A stretch of 64,000 bases of DNA from Halobacteriales archaeon QS_4_69_225 (GTDB lineage: Archaea > Halobacteriota > Halobacteria > Halobacteriales > Haloarculaceae), in contig PXRL01000008.1 of assembly GCA_003020965.1 (NCBI GenBank), forward strand, positions 170,760-234,759. Reading direction: 5' to 3'. Position 1 is the first letter of the stretch; every line of letters begins with the position of its first letter. Of this stretch, positions 34,419 to 43,658 are shown piece by piece. Below the pieces are notes generated by a model that saw only the letters and a list, made by a program, of their open reading frames with translations, had not been told where the DNA came from and made no database searches. Both the position numbers and the translations under genes were made by a program.

Positions 34419-35863
34419 ATGACAGCCGAGAAGCCGCGGGCAGAGTCGTCGCACGGGCGACCCCCCGAGTCGCTGTGGCTGGCGACGACGCCGGAGACCG
34501 ACTACGAACCGCTGGCGGACGGACTCGAGGTGGACACGGTCGTGGTCGGCGGCGGTATCACCGGCCTGACGACCGCCGACCGACTGACGGACGCCGGACG
34601 GACGGTGGCGGTGCTGGAGGCCGACCGGATCGTCGAGAGCACCACCGGTCATACGACCGCGAAGCTCACCTCCCAACACGGTCTCGTCTACGACTTCCTC
34701 ACCTCGAAGTTCGACGACGAGCGGGCCCGCCAGTACGCCCGGGCCAACGAGGCCGCCATCGACGCCGTCGAGTCCCGTATCGACGACCTCGGCGTCAACT
34801 GCGGGTTCGAGCGCCTGCCGGCCTACGTGTACGCGGCGTCGAGCGACGACGTCGAGACGGTCCGCTCGGAGGCAGCCGCCGCCGCGGACCTCGGTCTGCC
34901 GGCGTCGTTCACCGAGACGACGGACCTCCCCTACGACGTCCCCGGGGCCGTCCGCTTCGACGACCAGGCGCAGTTCCACCCCCGAAAGTACCTGCTCGCG
35001 GTGGCGGAGTCGGTCCACGGCGACGGGAGCCACGTCTTCGAGAAGACGCGGGCCCTCGACGTTGACCCCGGAGATCCCTGCGAGGTGGAGACCGAACGCG
35101 GAACCGTCACCGCCGACGACGTCGTCGTCGCCACCCACTTCCCGTTCTACGACCGGAACGGCTACTTCGCGCGAATGCACCCGGAGCAGGCGTACCTGCT
35201 CGCGGTGCGACTCCGGGGTGACCCGCCCGAGGGGATGTACTACAGCACGGCCTCGCCGGCCGACACGTTCCGGCCCTGCACCGTCGACGGCGAGGAGCTG
35301 CTGATCGTCGGCGGACAGGGTCACGATGCCGGCGAGAACCATCCACCGACGTCCGAGCGGTACCGCCGGTGTGAGGCGTTCGCCCGCGAGCACTTCGACG
35401 TCGAGTCCGTCGAATACCGCTGGTCGACCCACGATTACTTCCCGGTCGACAGGGTGCCGTTCGTCGGGCGCGCCGGTCCCGGCCAGGAGCACGTCTACGT
35501 CGGCACCGGGTTCAAGGGGTGGGGAATGAGCAACGGCGTCGCGGCGGGCGAGATACTCTCGGAACTCGTTCTCACGGGCGACAGCCCCTGGGCGGACGTG
35601 TTCGACCCGCTACGATTCGAGCCGGGCGCCTCCGCCAGGCGCTTCGTCGAGGGGAACGCCAAGGTCGGCCCTACGGCGTCTATCACGACGAGAACGGCGA
35701 CGTTCACGCCGTGTCGGCCGTCTGCCCACACATGAAGTGTCTCGTCAAGTGGAACGACGCCGAGCGGACCTGGGACTGTCCGTGTCACGGGTCGCGGTTC
35801 GACTACGACGGCGAGGTCATCTCCGGGCCGGCGGTCGAGGACCTCCCGAAGAAGGAGCTCTGA
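34419..35863 (+). pseudogene. FAD oxidoreductase-Rieske fusion, interrupted
   Basis: The amino part (34419 to about 35665) is a DAO-type FAD oxidoreductase: VVVGGGITGLTTADRL near residue 40 and HVYVGTGFKGWGMSNGVAAG near the end. The gene should continue into a Rieske [2Fe-2S] domain. Instead FVEGNAKV runs, after a frame change near 35665, straight into RPYGVYHDENGD and the iron-sulphur ligands CPH and CPCH, stopping at 35863. The linker and first strands of the Rieske domain seem to be missing, so an out-of-frame deletion of about 100 bp is likely. A truncated 438-residue FAD enzyme could still be made. Confidence 0.75.
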
Positions 35864-36045
35864 GCGCCGGCAGTGCCGGTTGCGGCTCGCGCCGGCACTA
35901 ACGCCCGCTCCGCGCCACCCCTGTGAGACACCCGACCGGCCGTCGGCGGTTCGGGGCTCGAGGGGGCTGCTCGGAACTACAGCCCCGTCTCGCCCGTGGA
36001 AGTCGAAAGAGACTTTAGCTCTCTAATTAGATGTCATTACACACG

Positions 36046-37014
36046 ATGAGCGACTTTCCCGACTACCTCGACGTCGACTACGCCGACGGCGAGGGCGAAG
36101 ACCCCGCGGACTACCCCGCCCTGGAGGACAAGATCGAAAAAGCCGTCGAGGTCGTCCGGACCGGCCTCGAGGAATACGACACCCCGGCCATCATGTGGAC
36201 CGGCGGCAAGGACTCGACGCTGACGCTGTACTTCGTCAAGGAGGTCGTCGAGCAGTTCGACCACGAGATGCCGCCGACGGTGTTCATCGACCACTACCAG
36301 CACTTCGACGAGCTACTCGGGTTCGTCGACCGCTGGGCAGAGGAGTGGGACCTCGAGGTGATGTTCGCGCGCAACACCGACGTCGGCGACTACGTCGAGG
36401 CGAACGGGCTCGATCCCGGCGACGAGATTCCCGTCGCGGAACTCGACGAGCACAACCGCCATCACGTCCGGGAGATCCTCGAGTACGAGGAGGACACCTT
36501 CCCGTTTCTGCTCGACACGTACGTCGGCAACCACCTGCTGAAGACGGTCGCGCTGAACGACACCCTCGAATCGGAGGACATCGACGGCATCATCTCGGGC
36601 ATCCGCTGGGACGAACAGGAGGCCCGCGCCGACGAGACGTTCTTCTCGCCGCGACACGACCCCGACATCTACCCGCCGCACGACCGCGTCCAGCCCATCC
36701 TGCAGTTCGACGAGGCCGACGTCTGGGACGCCTTCTGGTTCTACGTCGTCCCCGAGACCGTCGAGGAGTACCCCGACGACGGCTACGTTCCCCAGGGCTA
36801 CGACGACCTGCCGAACGACCTCGACCACGAGGACATCCCCGTTTCGCCGAAGTACTTCGCCGGCTTCCGGTCGCTCGGCAGCGAGATCTCGACCGAGAAG
36901 TCCGACGAGGAACCCGCCTGGCTGCAGGACCTCGACAACACCACCGAACGCGCCGGCCGCGCCCAGGACAAGGAGGACCTGATGGAGCGGCTGCGCGATC
37001 TCGGCTACATGTAA
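36046..37014 (+). CDS. Phosphoadenosine phosphosulfate reductase family protein
   Basis: A 322-aa protein of the adenine nucleotide alpha-hydrolase fold. The P-loop is IMWTGGKDSTLTLYFVKE (residues about 51-68), followed by TVFIDHYQHF and GIRWDEQEARADETFFSPR; HDRVQPILQFDEADVWD binds the adenylyl group. Family members reduce PAPS/APS or use ATP for related sulfur chemistry. The late CGTECG motif of classical PAPS reductases is absent, so the role may differ from sulfate reduction. The ATG at 36046 is preferred to ATG 36031, and the TTAGCTCTCTAATTAG stretch upstream is a plausible promoter. Confidence 0.85.
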   Translation: MSDFPDYLDVDYADGEGEDPADYPALEDKIEKAVEVVRTGLEEYDTPAIMWTGGKDSTLTLYFVKEVVEQFDHEMPPTVFIDHYQHFDELLGFVDRWAEEWDLEVMFARNTDVGDYVEANGLDPGDEIPVAELDEHNRHHVREILEYEEDTFPFLLDTYVGNHLLKTVALNDTLESEDIDGIISGIRWDEQEARADETFFSPRHDPDIYPPHDRVQPILQFDEADVWDAFWFYVVPETVEEYPDDGYVPQGYDDLPNDLDHEDIPVSPKYFAGFRSLGSEISTEKSDEEPAWLQDLDNTTERAGRAQDKEDLMERLRDLGYM

Positions 37015-37084
37015 CGGCGGACGGACCCGCCTCCGTCGGTCGCCGTAACGACAGTTTTAATTATCTCTGTTTCCGCCGTATCTC

Positions 37085-37747
37085 ATGACTGAGACGACGC
37101 CTGCGGGCGGCGCCGGAGGCCGTAACCAGCGGGTCGACGACGCGGTCGACGCGCTCCGCCGGACGGTACTCGCGGTACGGGACGCCTGGGAGGTCGTGCT
37201 GCTGTTCGTCCTGGTGGCGCCGCTGTCGGCACTGCTCGGGTCGGCGGGTGGTATCGTCGGAGCGATCGGGTCGGCGGTCGGCGTCTATCTCATCGGAGCC
37301 CGCCGCCCCGGCTCGGTCGAACGGGGACGAGCGAGCAACTCACTCGGCGTCCGGATATTCCTGGCGCTGCTGGCTGCGTTCGTCGCCGGGGTCGTGATTA
37401 TCGTCGGACTGCTGCTGCTCGTTCTCCCGGGACTGTACCTGGGCGTCCGTCTTTACCTGGTGATCCCGGCGGTGATGCTGGGCGACGACGGCCCGCTGGA
37501 GGCGCTGGGCAGCAGCTGGGACCGGACGGGCGGACACGTCTTCACGGTTGCCGGCGTCGCGGCCGCGATCCTCGCGGTCTCCTTGGCGGTCTTCACGGTC
37601 GTGCTGGTCGGGACCGCCGGCGGCGTCGACCCGGCGATCGAGCGGGTGCTGAACGACGAGGCCACGATCCCACAGGCAGCCAGAACCCTGGTTAGCGGCC
37701 CGCTCGGGGCGGCGGCGATGGCCGTGCTGTACAACGGTCTGGAGTAA
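37085..37747 (+). CDS. Polytopic membrane protein, unknown function
   Basis: A 220-aa protein with about five hydrophobic segments. A cytosolic amino helix (DDAVDALRRTVLAVRDAWEV) leads into segments at about 40-75, 92-125 (VVIIVGLLLLVLPGLYLGVRLYLVIPAVML) and 150-178. The LPGLYLGVRLYLVIPAVMLGD stretch resembles glycerophosphoryl diester phosphodiesterase-type membrane domains and YciC-like proteins. It may affect membrane organisation. AATTATC about 20-30 nt before the start is a possible TATA box. Confidence 0.7.
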   Translation: MTETTPAGGAGGRNQRVDDAVDALRRTVLAVRDAWEVVLLFVLVAPLSALLGSAGGIVGAIGSAVGVYLIGARRPGSVERGRASNSLGVRIFLALLAAFVAGVVIIVGLLLLVLPGLYLGVRLYLVIPAVMLGDDGPLEALGSSWDRTGGHVFTVAGVAAAILAVSLAVFTVVLVGTAGGVDPAIERVLNDEATIPQAARTLVSGPLGAAAMAVLYNGLE

Positions 37748-37748
37748 G

Positions 37749-38510
37749 TCAGGTCTGTTCGGCTTCGACCTGCTCCTCGACGGATTTCGGTCGGACGAGA
37801 TTCGCGAGCGTCACCAACAGCCCGAGCAGCCACCCCAGCGGCGTCGCAATGCAGAACCACATCAGCGCGACGACGACCCCCTCGAAGTCGAAGCGGTCGC
37901 TGAGGTAGTCGCTGACGGGGTCCAGCGGCCCGACGAAGACGTCGTCCCGGAAGAACTCCGCCAGCTCCGTACTCCGCTCGATGACGACGCCCAGGGCGGG
38001 GTCGTACAGCGCGGCCACCACCGGCGGCAGGAAGATGGCGTTCATCGCGAAGGGGTAGGCGAAGGCGACGGTCGTCGCCCGGCCGCCGACCCGCTTGAAG
38101 ACGGCCGCGAGGCCCGCCGAGACCACGGCGACGGTGCTGGCGGCGGCGACGGCGACGAACCCCGCCTCGTCGAAGCGGATCCGCGCCGCCGCCGTCAACA
38201 GCCCCCAGACGAGCGCCGCCAGGACGACGACGCCGACGACGCCGAGCCGCGTCGAGGCGCTGTCGAAGCGGCGGGCGTTGAACCGGACGGCGACGCCGAC
38301 CAGCAGCAATGGGTACAGCAGGGCGACGAGCGGGACGCCGAGCGCTCCCCAGAGGTAGTACTTCACCTCGTCGGCCCGGGTCCGGGGCTTCCACTTGCCG
38401 AGCACGCGGTGGACGGCGGTCCGCTGTCGTGGGAAGACGAGCTCCATCCACGTTTCGTGGAGCCGCACGACGTCGACCCGGATACCGTTGACGATGCCGC
38501 CCTCGGACAT
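37749..38510 (-). CDS. Five- or six-helix membrane protein, unknown function
   Basis: A 253-aa protein starting MSEGGIVNGIRVDVVRLHET. It has an amphipathic amino region and five or six membrane segments (VPLVALLYPLLLVGVAVRF, VVVLAALVWGLLTAAARI, a long stretch from about 110 to 145, and GWLLGLLVTLANLV at the end). No family motif is recognised. The convergent membrane gene 37085-37747 ends 1 nt away. Confidence 0.72.
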   Translation of the reverse strand: MSEGGIVNGIRVDVVRLHETWMELVFPRQRTAVHRVLGKWKPRTRADEVKYYLWGALGVPLVALLYPLLLVGVAVRFNARRFDSASTRLGVVGVVVLAALVWGLLTAAARIRFDEAGFVAVAAASTVAVVSAGLAAVFKRVGGRATTVAFAYPFAMNAIFLPPVVAALYDPALGVVIERSTELAEFFRDDVFVGPLDPVSDYLSDRFDFEGVVVALMWFCIATPLGWLLGLLVTLANLVRPKSVEEQVEAEQT

Positions 38511-38554
38511 ATCGGTATCTCCGGACGGGGTGGCAAATAGGTTCCGACCGCCGG

Positions 38555-39385
38555 TTACCACTCCCGGGGGGCGAAGTCGGGGTGGACCTGCCGGGCCTCG
38601 CGGTCGATGGCGTCGATCTCGGCGACGTCCGTCTCGTCGAGTTCGAGTCCGAGCGACGCCCAGTTGTCCTCGATGTGGTCGGCGCCGGTCGCCTTCGGGA
38701 TGGCCGTGATTCCCTTCTCCCGGAGCCACGCCAGACTCACCTGCGCCTCGCTGACGCCGTGTCTCTCCGCGATTTCCTGCAGCTCGGGGGCCTCGAACAC
38801 CTCCCCGCGGGCTAGCGGCGAGTACGCCACCAGCTCGACGTCGACGTCGTCGCAGTACTCCCGCAGCTCCTCCTGCTGGAGCAGCGGGTGGACCTCCACC
38901 TGGTTGGCGAAGATCGGCGCGTCGATGGTCTCCCGGGCCGTCTCGATGTGCCGGGGCTCGAAGTTCGAGACGCCGATGCGGTCGACCCGGCCGTCGTCGT
39001 ACAGCGTCTCGAAGGCCGGAAGCGTCTCCTCGGGGTCGTAGGCGTCGGCCGGCCAGTGGACGTACAGCAGGTCGACGGAGTCGACGCCGAGCCGCTCGAG
39101 GCTGGCCTCCGCCGAGTCGACGACGTCGTCGCCGCCGAGTTCGTCGATCCACACCTTCGTCGCCAGGAAGATCTCCTCGCGGTCGACGTCGGCGGCGGCG
39201 ATGCCGTCGCCGACGGCCGCCTCGTTCCGGTAGATCTGGGCGGTGTCGATGTGGCGGTAGCCGGTCTCCAGCGCCGTCCGGACCGACTCGGCGCACTGCT
39301 CGGCGTCGTCGTTCTCCCACGTTCCGAGCCCGAGAACGGGCATACCGTGGCGCTCGGGGGCGCCGCTCGGCTCCTGTTGCGACAT
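38555..39385 (-). CDS. Aldo/keto reductase
   Basis: A 276-aa NADPH-dependent reductase starting MSQQEPSGAPERHGMPVLGL. It has the AKR fold: GYRHIDTAQIYRNEAAVG with catalytic Asp and Tyr, the catalytic Lys in FLATKVW, and His in LLYVHWP. Other landmarks are IGVSNFEPRHIE, ANQVEVHPLLQQ and a cofactor site IPKATGADHIEDN. It is closest to 2,5-diketogluconate reductase-like enzymes; the true aldehyde or ketone substrate is unknown. The ATG at 39385 opens the conserved part; a GTG/ATG extension to 39460 is not needed. Confidence 0.92.
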   Translation of the reverse strand: MSQQEPSGAPERHGMPVLGLGTWENDDAEQCAESVRTALETGYRHIDTAQIYRNEAAVGDGIAAADVDREEIFLATKVWIDELGGDDVVDSAEASLERLGVDSVDLLYVHWPADAYDPEETLPAFETLYDDGRVDRIGVSNFEPRHIETARETIDAPIFANQVEVHPLLQQEELREYCDDVDVELVAYSPLARGEVFEAPELQEIAERHGVSEAQVSLAWLREKGITAIPKATGADHIEDNWASLGLELDETDVAEIDAIDREARQVHPDFAPREW

Positions 39386-39492
39386 GTCTACGGGTAGGTC
39401 GAGCAGGGCAAAAACGGTTGTGACATCCGCCCGCGCCGCGGCGGCTGGCCGGAACCGCAAGGGGGTTTGCCGGCGGCGACCTACCGCCGGTA

Positions 39493-40680
39493 GTGGCAGT
39501 TGCCTACCGCTACGTCGTCCTGACGCTGTGTACGCTGGCTTTCACCGCGACGATGGTCGCCCGGCTGGCGATCAGCCCGGTCGTCCCGGACGTCACCGCC
39601 GCCTTCTCCGTCTCCCGGAGTGCCGTCGGCCTCGCGCTGACGGGCATGTGGGCGGCGTACGCCCTGGCGCAGTTCCCCAGCGGCGTCCTCGCCGACCGGG
39701 TCGGCGAGCGGCGGGTCATCCTGGCGGCCGTCGGTACCACCGCCGTCGCGGGGCTGGCACTGGCGGTCGCGCCGACGTTCGCCGTCTTCGCGGTCGTCGT
39801 CGTCGGCCTCGGCGTCGGCGCCGGCCTCCACTACAGCGTCGCGACGACGTTCCTTGCCCGGCAGTTCGACGACGTCGGCCGGGCGATCGGCGTCCACGTC
39901 GCCGGCGGGCCGCTGGCGGGGCTCGTCGCGCCGGTCGCCGCCGCGGCCGTCGCCGTCCGATACGGCTGGCGGTCGGCGATGCTGCTGGGCGTCGCCGTCG
40001 CCGCGCCCGTTTTCCTGCTGTTCCGAGCACGGGTCCGGCCGACCGAGCCGGCCCGACCGGGCGAGTCGATGCGGTCGCGGTTCGAGTTCGGCCCGCTGCG
40101 GGAGCTGCTTGGTCGGCCCGCCATCCGGTACACGACGGTCATGGCGGTCGGCGGCGCCTTCTGCTGGCAGGCGACGGCGTCGTTCCTGCCGGCCTTTCTC
40201 GTCGGCTACCACGGCTACTCCGCCGGGACGGCCGGCCTGCTGTTCTCGACGTACTTCGTCGTCCACGGCGCCACCCAGCCGGCGCTGGGCGGGCTCTCCG
40301 ATCGGATCGGCCGGGACGCCGCCGCCGCGGTCGCCTTCGGCACCGGCGTCGTCGGCTACGGGACGCTCGTCGCCGGCTCCGGGCTCGCCGTCGTCGCCGC
40401 GGTGCCGCTGGTCGGCGTCGCGATGTCGTGGGGCGCGCCCATCCAGACGCGGTTCATCGACCACCTCAGCGAGGCCGAACGCACCGCCGGCTTCGGGCTG
40501 GTCCGGACCGTCTATATGGTGCTCGGCTCGCTCGGCAGCGTCGTCGTCGGGACGCTGTCGGACGTCGCCGGCTGGGCGGTCGCCTTCGGCGTTCTGGCGG
40601 CGCTGCTCGGCGCCGAGGCCGCCCTGGCCGTCGGCGGTGCCGTAGGAGGGCGGCGACCGGCGGCGGCCGCCGAGGCCTGA
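39493..40680 (+). CDS. MFS transporter
   Basis: A 395-aa carrier with 12 predicted membrane helices from GTG 39493. The motif between helices 2 and 3 is GVLADRVGERRVIL (MFS signature A); its second-half echo is GGLSDRIGRDAAAAV. The central loop is short. The family moves sugars, drugs or anions with H+ or Na+; no substrate cue is visible. It is followed without a gap by a 103-bp inverted-repeat element. Confidence 0.9.
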   Translation: MAVAYRYVVLTLCTLAFTATMVARLAISPVVPDVTAAFSVSRSAVGLALTGMWAAYALAQFPSGVLADRVGERRVILAAVGTTAVAGLALAVAPTFAVFAVVVVGLGVGAGLHYSVATTFLARQFDDVGRAIGVHVAGGPLAGLVAPVAAAAVAVRYGWRSAMLLGVAVAAPVFLLFRARVRPTEPARPGESMRSRFEFGPLRELLGRPAIRYTTVMAVGGAFCWQATASFLPAFLVGYHGYSAGTAGLLFSTYFVVHGATQPALGGLSDRIGRDAAAAVAFGTGVVGYGTLVAGSGLAVVAAVPLVGVAMSWGAPIQTRFIDHLSEAERTAGFGLVRTVYMVLGSLGSVVVGTLSDVAGWAVAFGVLAALLGAEAALAVGGAVGGRRPAAAAEA

Positions 40681-40783
40681 TAGTGATTACTGCGAGTCTT
40701 CACCACCGTAACTCCGTATCGGCGATGAGAGCCGCTGAAAATGCTTCTTTCGGCACCGTTGGAACTGTTCGCGGTAATCACTA
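40681..40783. mobile_element. 103-bp MITE-like element with terminal inverted repeats
   Basis: The segment begins TAGTGATTACTGCG and ends CGCGGTAATCACTA, giving inverted ends of 14 bp with one mismatch. The flanks are TGA on both sides, a possible 3-bp target duplication. It lies exactly between the MFS stop and the amidase gene and is too short to code. A non-autonomous transposable element is the simplest reading. Confidence 0.55.
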
Positions 40784-40830
40784 TGACCCGGCGCCGTAGA
40801 CATAAGCCGCTCGCCGCCGTCGGTCGGGGT

Positions 40831-42276
40831 ATGTCGCTGCACTTCGCGTCGGCCGTCGAGATCGCCGACGCCGTCCGGTCCGGGGCGCGCGACCCCGTCG
40901 ACGTAGTCGAGTCGTTTCTCGAGCGGATCGAGCGCCGCGGCGACCCGACGAACGCCTTCGTGTCGGTGCTGGAGACCGACGCCCGCGAGCGGGCGGCGGC
41001 CGTCCGCGAACGGGTCGCCGACGGCGAGGAACTCCCGCTGGCCGGCGTCCCGGTCGCCGTCAAGGACCTCGCGGAGTCGAAAGCCGGCGTCCCCAGCACG
41101 AAGGGGCTGGCGCCGCTGGCCGACGACGTCGCCGCGGAGACGAGCGTCACCGTCGAGCGGCTGGAGGCCGCCGGTGCCGTCGTCGTCGGCACTTCGAACA
41201 CGCCCGAACTCGGCCACTCGATGCGGACGGACAACGAACTGCAGGGGCCGACGGCGACGCCGTTCGATCTCGACCGCAACGCCGGCGGCTCCTCCGGCGG
41301 GTCGGCGGCGGCGCTGGCCGACGGCTGCTGTGCGCTGGCGACCGGCACGGACGTCGGCGGCTCGCTCCGGATTCCGGCGGCCTGCTGCGGCGTCGTCTCC
41401 GTCAAGCCGAGCTTCGGGCTGGTCCCACGCGGCAGCCGGACCAACGGCTACCGCGGCCACACGCCGGTCCGGGTGCTGGGGCCGATGGCCCGCGACGTCG
41501 AGAGCCTCGGGCTGATGTTGGACGTTCTCGCCGGGCCGGCGCGGGTCGACCCCTTCGGCGTCCCGACGCCGGCGACCTACCGGCCGGCGGCCGCCGACCC
41601 GCCCGATCCCTCGGCGCTGACGCTGGCGTACTCGCCGGACCTGGACATCTTCGCCGTCGAGCCGTCCGTCCGGGAGGCCGTCGAGAGGACGCTGTCGGCG
41701 CTGGAGGCCGCGGGCGCGACCGTCGAGACCGTCGACGTCGACGCGCCGGCGGAGGGCGAGCTGACCCACGCCTACAGCCTCGCGGTGACGACCTTCTTCG
41801 CGACGGCCGTCGCCGAGTTGGAGGCCGACCGCGGAATCGACCTCCTCGAGGAGCACGGCGACGCGGTGCCGCAGGAGCTGCGGACGCTGGTCTCGGTGGG
41901 CCGAAGCAACGACGCCGCCGACCGCGCGGCCGCGGACCTCCCGCGGACCGAGCTGTACCACGCCGTCGAGGATGTCCTCGAGGGGTACGACGCGCTGGTG
42001 TGTCCGACGCTCGCGACGCCACCGCTGACCCACGACGAGCCGATTCCGGCGACGATCGACGACGAGCCGACCGGCGGCGTCCCGACGGCGTGGACGCTGG
42101 CGTGGCCGTTCAACATGACCGGTCACCCGGTCGTCAATGTCCCCGCCGGCACGGTCGAGGGGCTGCCGGTCGGCATGCAGGTCGTCGGGCCGACGTTCGC
42201 CGAGCCGCGGCTGCTGGGCGTCGCCGCCGCCGTCGAGGCGACCGTCGGGTGGTCGTACCCGGGCGCCGACGACTGA
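40831..42276 (+). CDS. Amidase (amidase-signature family)
   Basis: A 481-aa enzyme starting MSLHFASAVEIADAVRSG. The Ser-cisSer-Lys triad is visible: Lys in GVPVAVKDLAESKAG (about residue 76), the cis-Ser in NAGGSSGGSAAAL (about 153) and the nucleophile in TGTDVGGSLRIPAA (about 177). It resembles GatA in fold but lacks the adjoining gatC/gatB genes and has a shorter tail, so a stand-alone amide hydrolase is more likely. The upstream ATG at 40741 is inside the inverted-repeat element and is rejected. Confidence 0.9.
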   Translation: MSLHFASAVEIADAVRSGARDPVDVVESFLERIERRGDPTNAFVSVLETDARERAAAVRERVADGEELPLAGVPVAVKDLAESKAGVPSTKGLAPLADDVAAETSVTVERLEAAGAVVVGTSNTPELGHSMRTDNELQGPTATPFDLDRNAGGSSGGSAAALADGCCALATGTDVGGSLRIPAACCGVVSVKPSFGLVPRGSRTNGYRGHTPVRVLGPMARDVESLGLMLDVLAGPARVDPFGVPTPATYRPAAADPPDPSALTLAYSPDLDIFAVEPSVREAVERTLSALEAAGATVETVDVDAPAEGELTHAYSLAVTTFFATAVAELEADRGIDLLEEHGDAVPQELRTLVSVGRSNDAADRAAADLPRTELYHAVEDVLEGYDALVCPTLATPPLTHDEPIPATIDDEPTGGVPTAWTLAWPFNMTGHPVVNVPAGTVEGLPVGMQVVGPTFAEPRLLGVAAAVEATVGWSYPGADD

Positions 42277-42308
42277 CGGCGACGCCGGCCGCGGGTACCG
42301 GGCCGAGC

Positions 42309-43154
42309 TCAGCGGCCGGGAAACAGCCGGAAGCCGTACGCCGAGATGAACCCCAGCGCGTAGCCGAGGAGGTGCGTGTACAGGTTGACGACGGCGCCGC
42401 CCTGGAAGGGATCGGTCGGGAAGGCGATCAGCGGGTACCCAAGGAACAGCAGCGTCCCGACGGTACACAGCTCCAGGTGACCCGGCGGCGCGCCGACGAA
42501 TCCCGATCGGAGCCGGGCGAGCGGGTCGGCGGCGCCGATCAGCCCGCGGGCGTAGAGCCCGACGACGGCCAGCGCCGCGACGGCGACGGCGGCGCCGGCC
42601 GACGTCACCGGGGCGACGGCGGCGCCGATGACCGCGGTGCCGAGAAAGAACACCGCCGGGGCGTGCCGCTCGCCGGCGTCGACTCCGGTCTGTCGTTCGA
42701 CGTAGCAGAACAGCGCCAGCGTCAGCAGCCCGAAGTAACCCATCACGACGCCGGAGAAGCCGTAGGTGACGGCCCGGCGGATGAACAGCAGGTTCAGTGC
42801 CGACAGCCCGAACGGCAGCGCCACGAGAAACGAGACGAAGGCCGCACGGAACAGCCGCCGGCGGTCGGAGAACAGACACAGCAGGTACGCCGTCGGCACG
42901 ACGACCGCGTAACTGGCGAGGTTCGTCGCCAGGTGGGCCTCGGCGTGGTGAACGAAGTGGGCGGTGTACGCCGTCACGAGCGTCGGCTCGGTGTAGTCGA
43001 GAACGTACGCTCCCCGGACGCCGGCGGGCAGCGCGAACACGCCCACCAGCACGAGCGGGACGACGACGATGAGCCCCGCGTCGAGCAGCGACGACCGGTC
43101 GTACAGGACTGCCCCGAAGTCGGGGCGGATCGCAGAGCGACGTCCGGATGCCAT
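42309..43154 (-). CDS. Rhomboid-like intramembrane protease candidate
   Basis: About 281 aa with seven membrane segments. HFVHHAEAHLATN gives the His/Asn helix, VTYGFSGVVMGYFG the GxSG serine, and VNLYTHLLGYALGFI the catalytic-type His. It is clearly related to the protein at 22044, sharing for example ALNLLFIRRAV versus VLNLAVFRRGV. It ends normally here, which shows where the other copy should stop. The start is uncertain between ATG 43208, 43181 and 43154. The substrate is unknown. Confidence 0.72.
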   Translation of the reverse strand: MASGRRSAIRPDFGAVLYDRSSLLDAGLIVVVPLVLVGVFALPAGVRGAYVLDYTEPTLVTAYTAHFVHHAEAHLATNLASYAVVVPTAYLLCLFSDRRRLFRAAFVSFLVALPFGLSALNLLFIRRAVTYGFSGVVMGYFGLLTLALFCYVERQTGVDAGERHAPAVFFLGTAVIGAAVAPVTSAGAAVAVAALAVVGLYARGLIGAADPLARLRSGFVGAPPGHLELCTVGTLLFLGYPLIAFPTDPFQGGAVVNLYTHLLGYALGFISAYGFRLFPGR

Positions 43155-43227
43155 CACCGTTGCTACGGGACGACGTATCATGTACCCGCGATCGATTTCG
43201 AGACTCAAAACGGCCGTCGAGACGCCG

Positions 43228-43545
43228 TCAGTCGTCGGCCGGCGACGGGGCGTCGTCGGCCTCGATGCTCGGCGGGTACGCCCCGCGGTCGATCTTCAGG
43301 TCCGACAGCGGCCGTGCCATGCAGGTGAGAGCGTACTCCTCGGCCTCCTCGTCGGTGAAGCCGCGGGCGGCCGGCTGGGTCACCTCCCCTTCGATTATCT
43401 CGGCGGTACACGCCAGACACATCCCGACCCGACAGGAGTACTCCTGTGCGATGCCCTCCTCGAGACACCGCGAGAGGATGGTCTCTTTGTCGGAGACGGT
43501 GAGCTCCTCGCCCGTCCCGACGAACTCGACGGTGTAGTCGGTCAT
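43228..43545 (-). CDS. Plant-type [2Fe-2S] ferredoxin
   Basis: A 105-aa electron carrier starting MTDYTVEFVGTGEELTVSD. It has the C-x4-C-x2-C ligand set in EYSCRVGMCLACTAEIIEGE, plus the fourth Cys in ALTCMARPLSD. Haloarchaeal ferredoxins of this type are acidic and serve in low-potential electron transfer. It is divergent from the geranylgeranyl reductase gene with a gap of 113 nt. Geranylgeranyl reductases in some archaea take electrons from ferredoxin, so a donor role here is plausible. Confidence 0.9.
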   Translation of the reverse strand: MTDYTVEFVGTGEELTVSDKETILSRCLEEGIAQEYSCRVGMCLACTAEIIEGEVTQPAARGFTDEEAEEYALTCMARPLSDLKIDRGAYPPSIEADDAPSPADD

Positions 43546-43658
43546 GTCGTCGGCTACGCCCAACGGCGGCAAAAAACCCCCGACCCGGAGCCGGCGAGTC
43601 GGCGGGCCCGGCGGCGGCGAGGAGTCAGAGTTTTCCCCCGCGGCGTCCATCTCACGGT

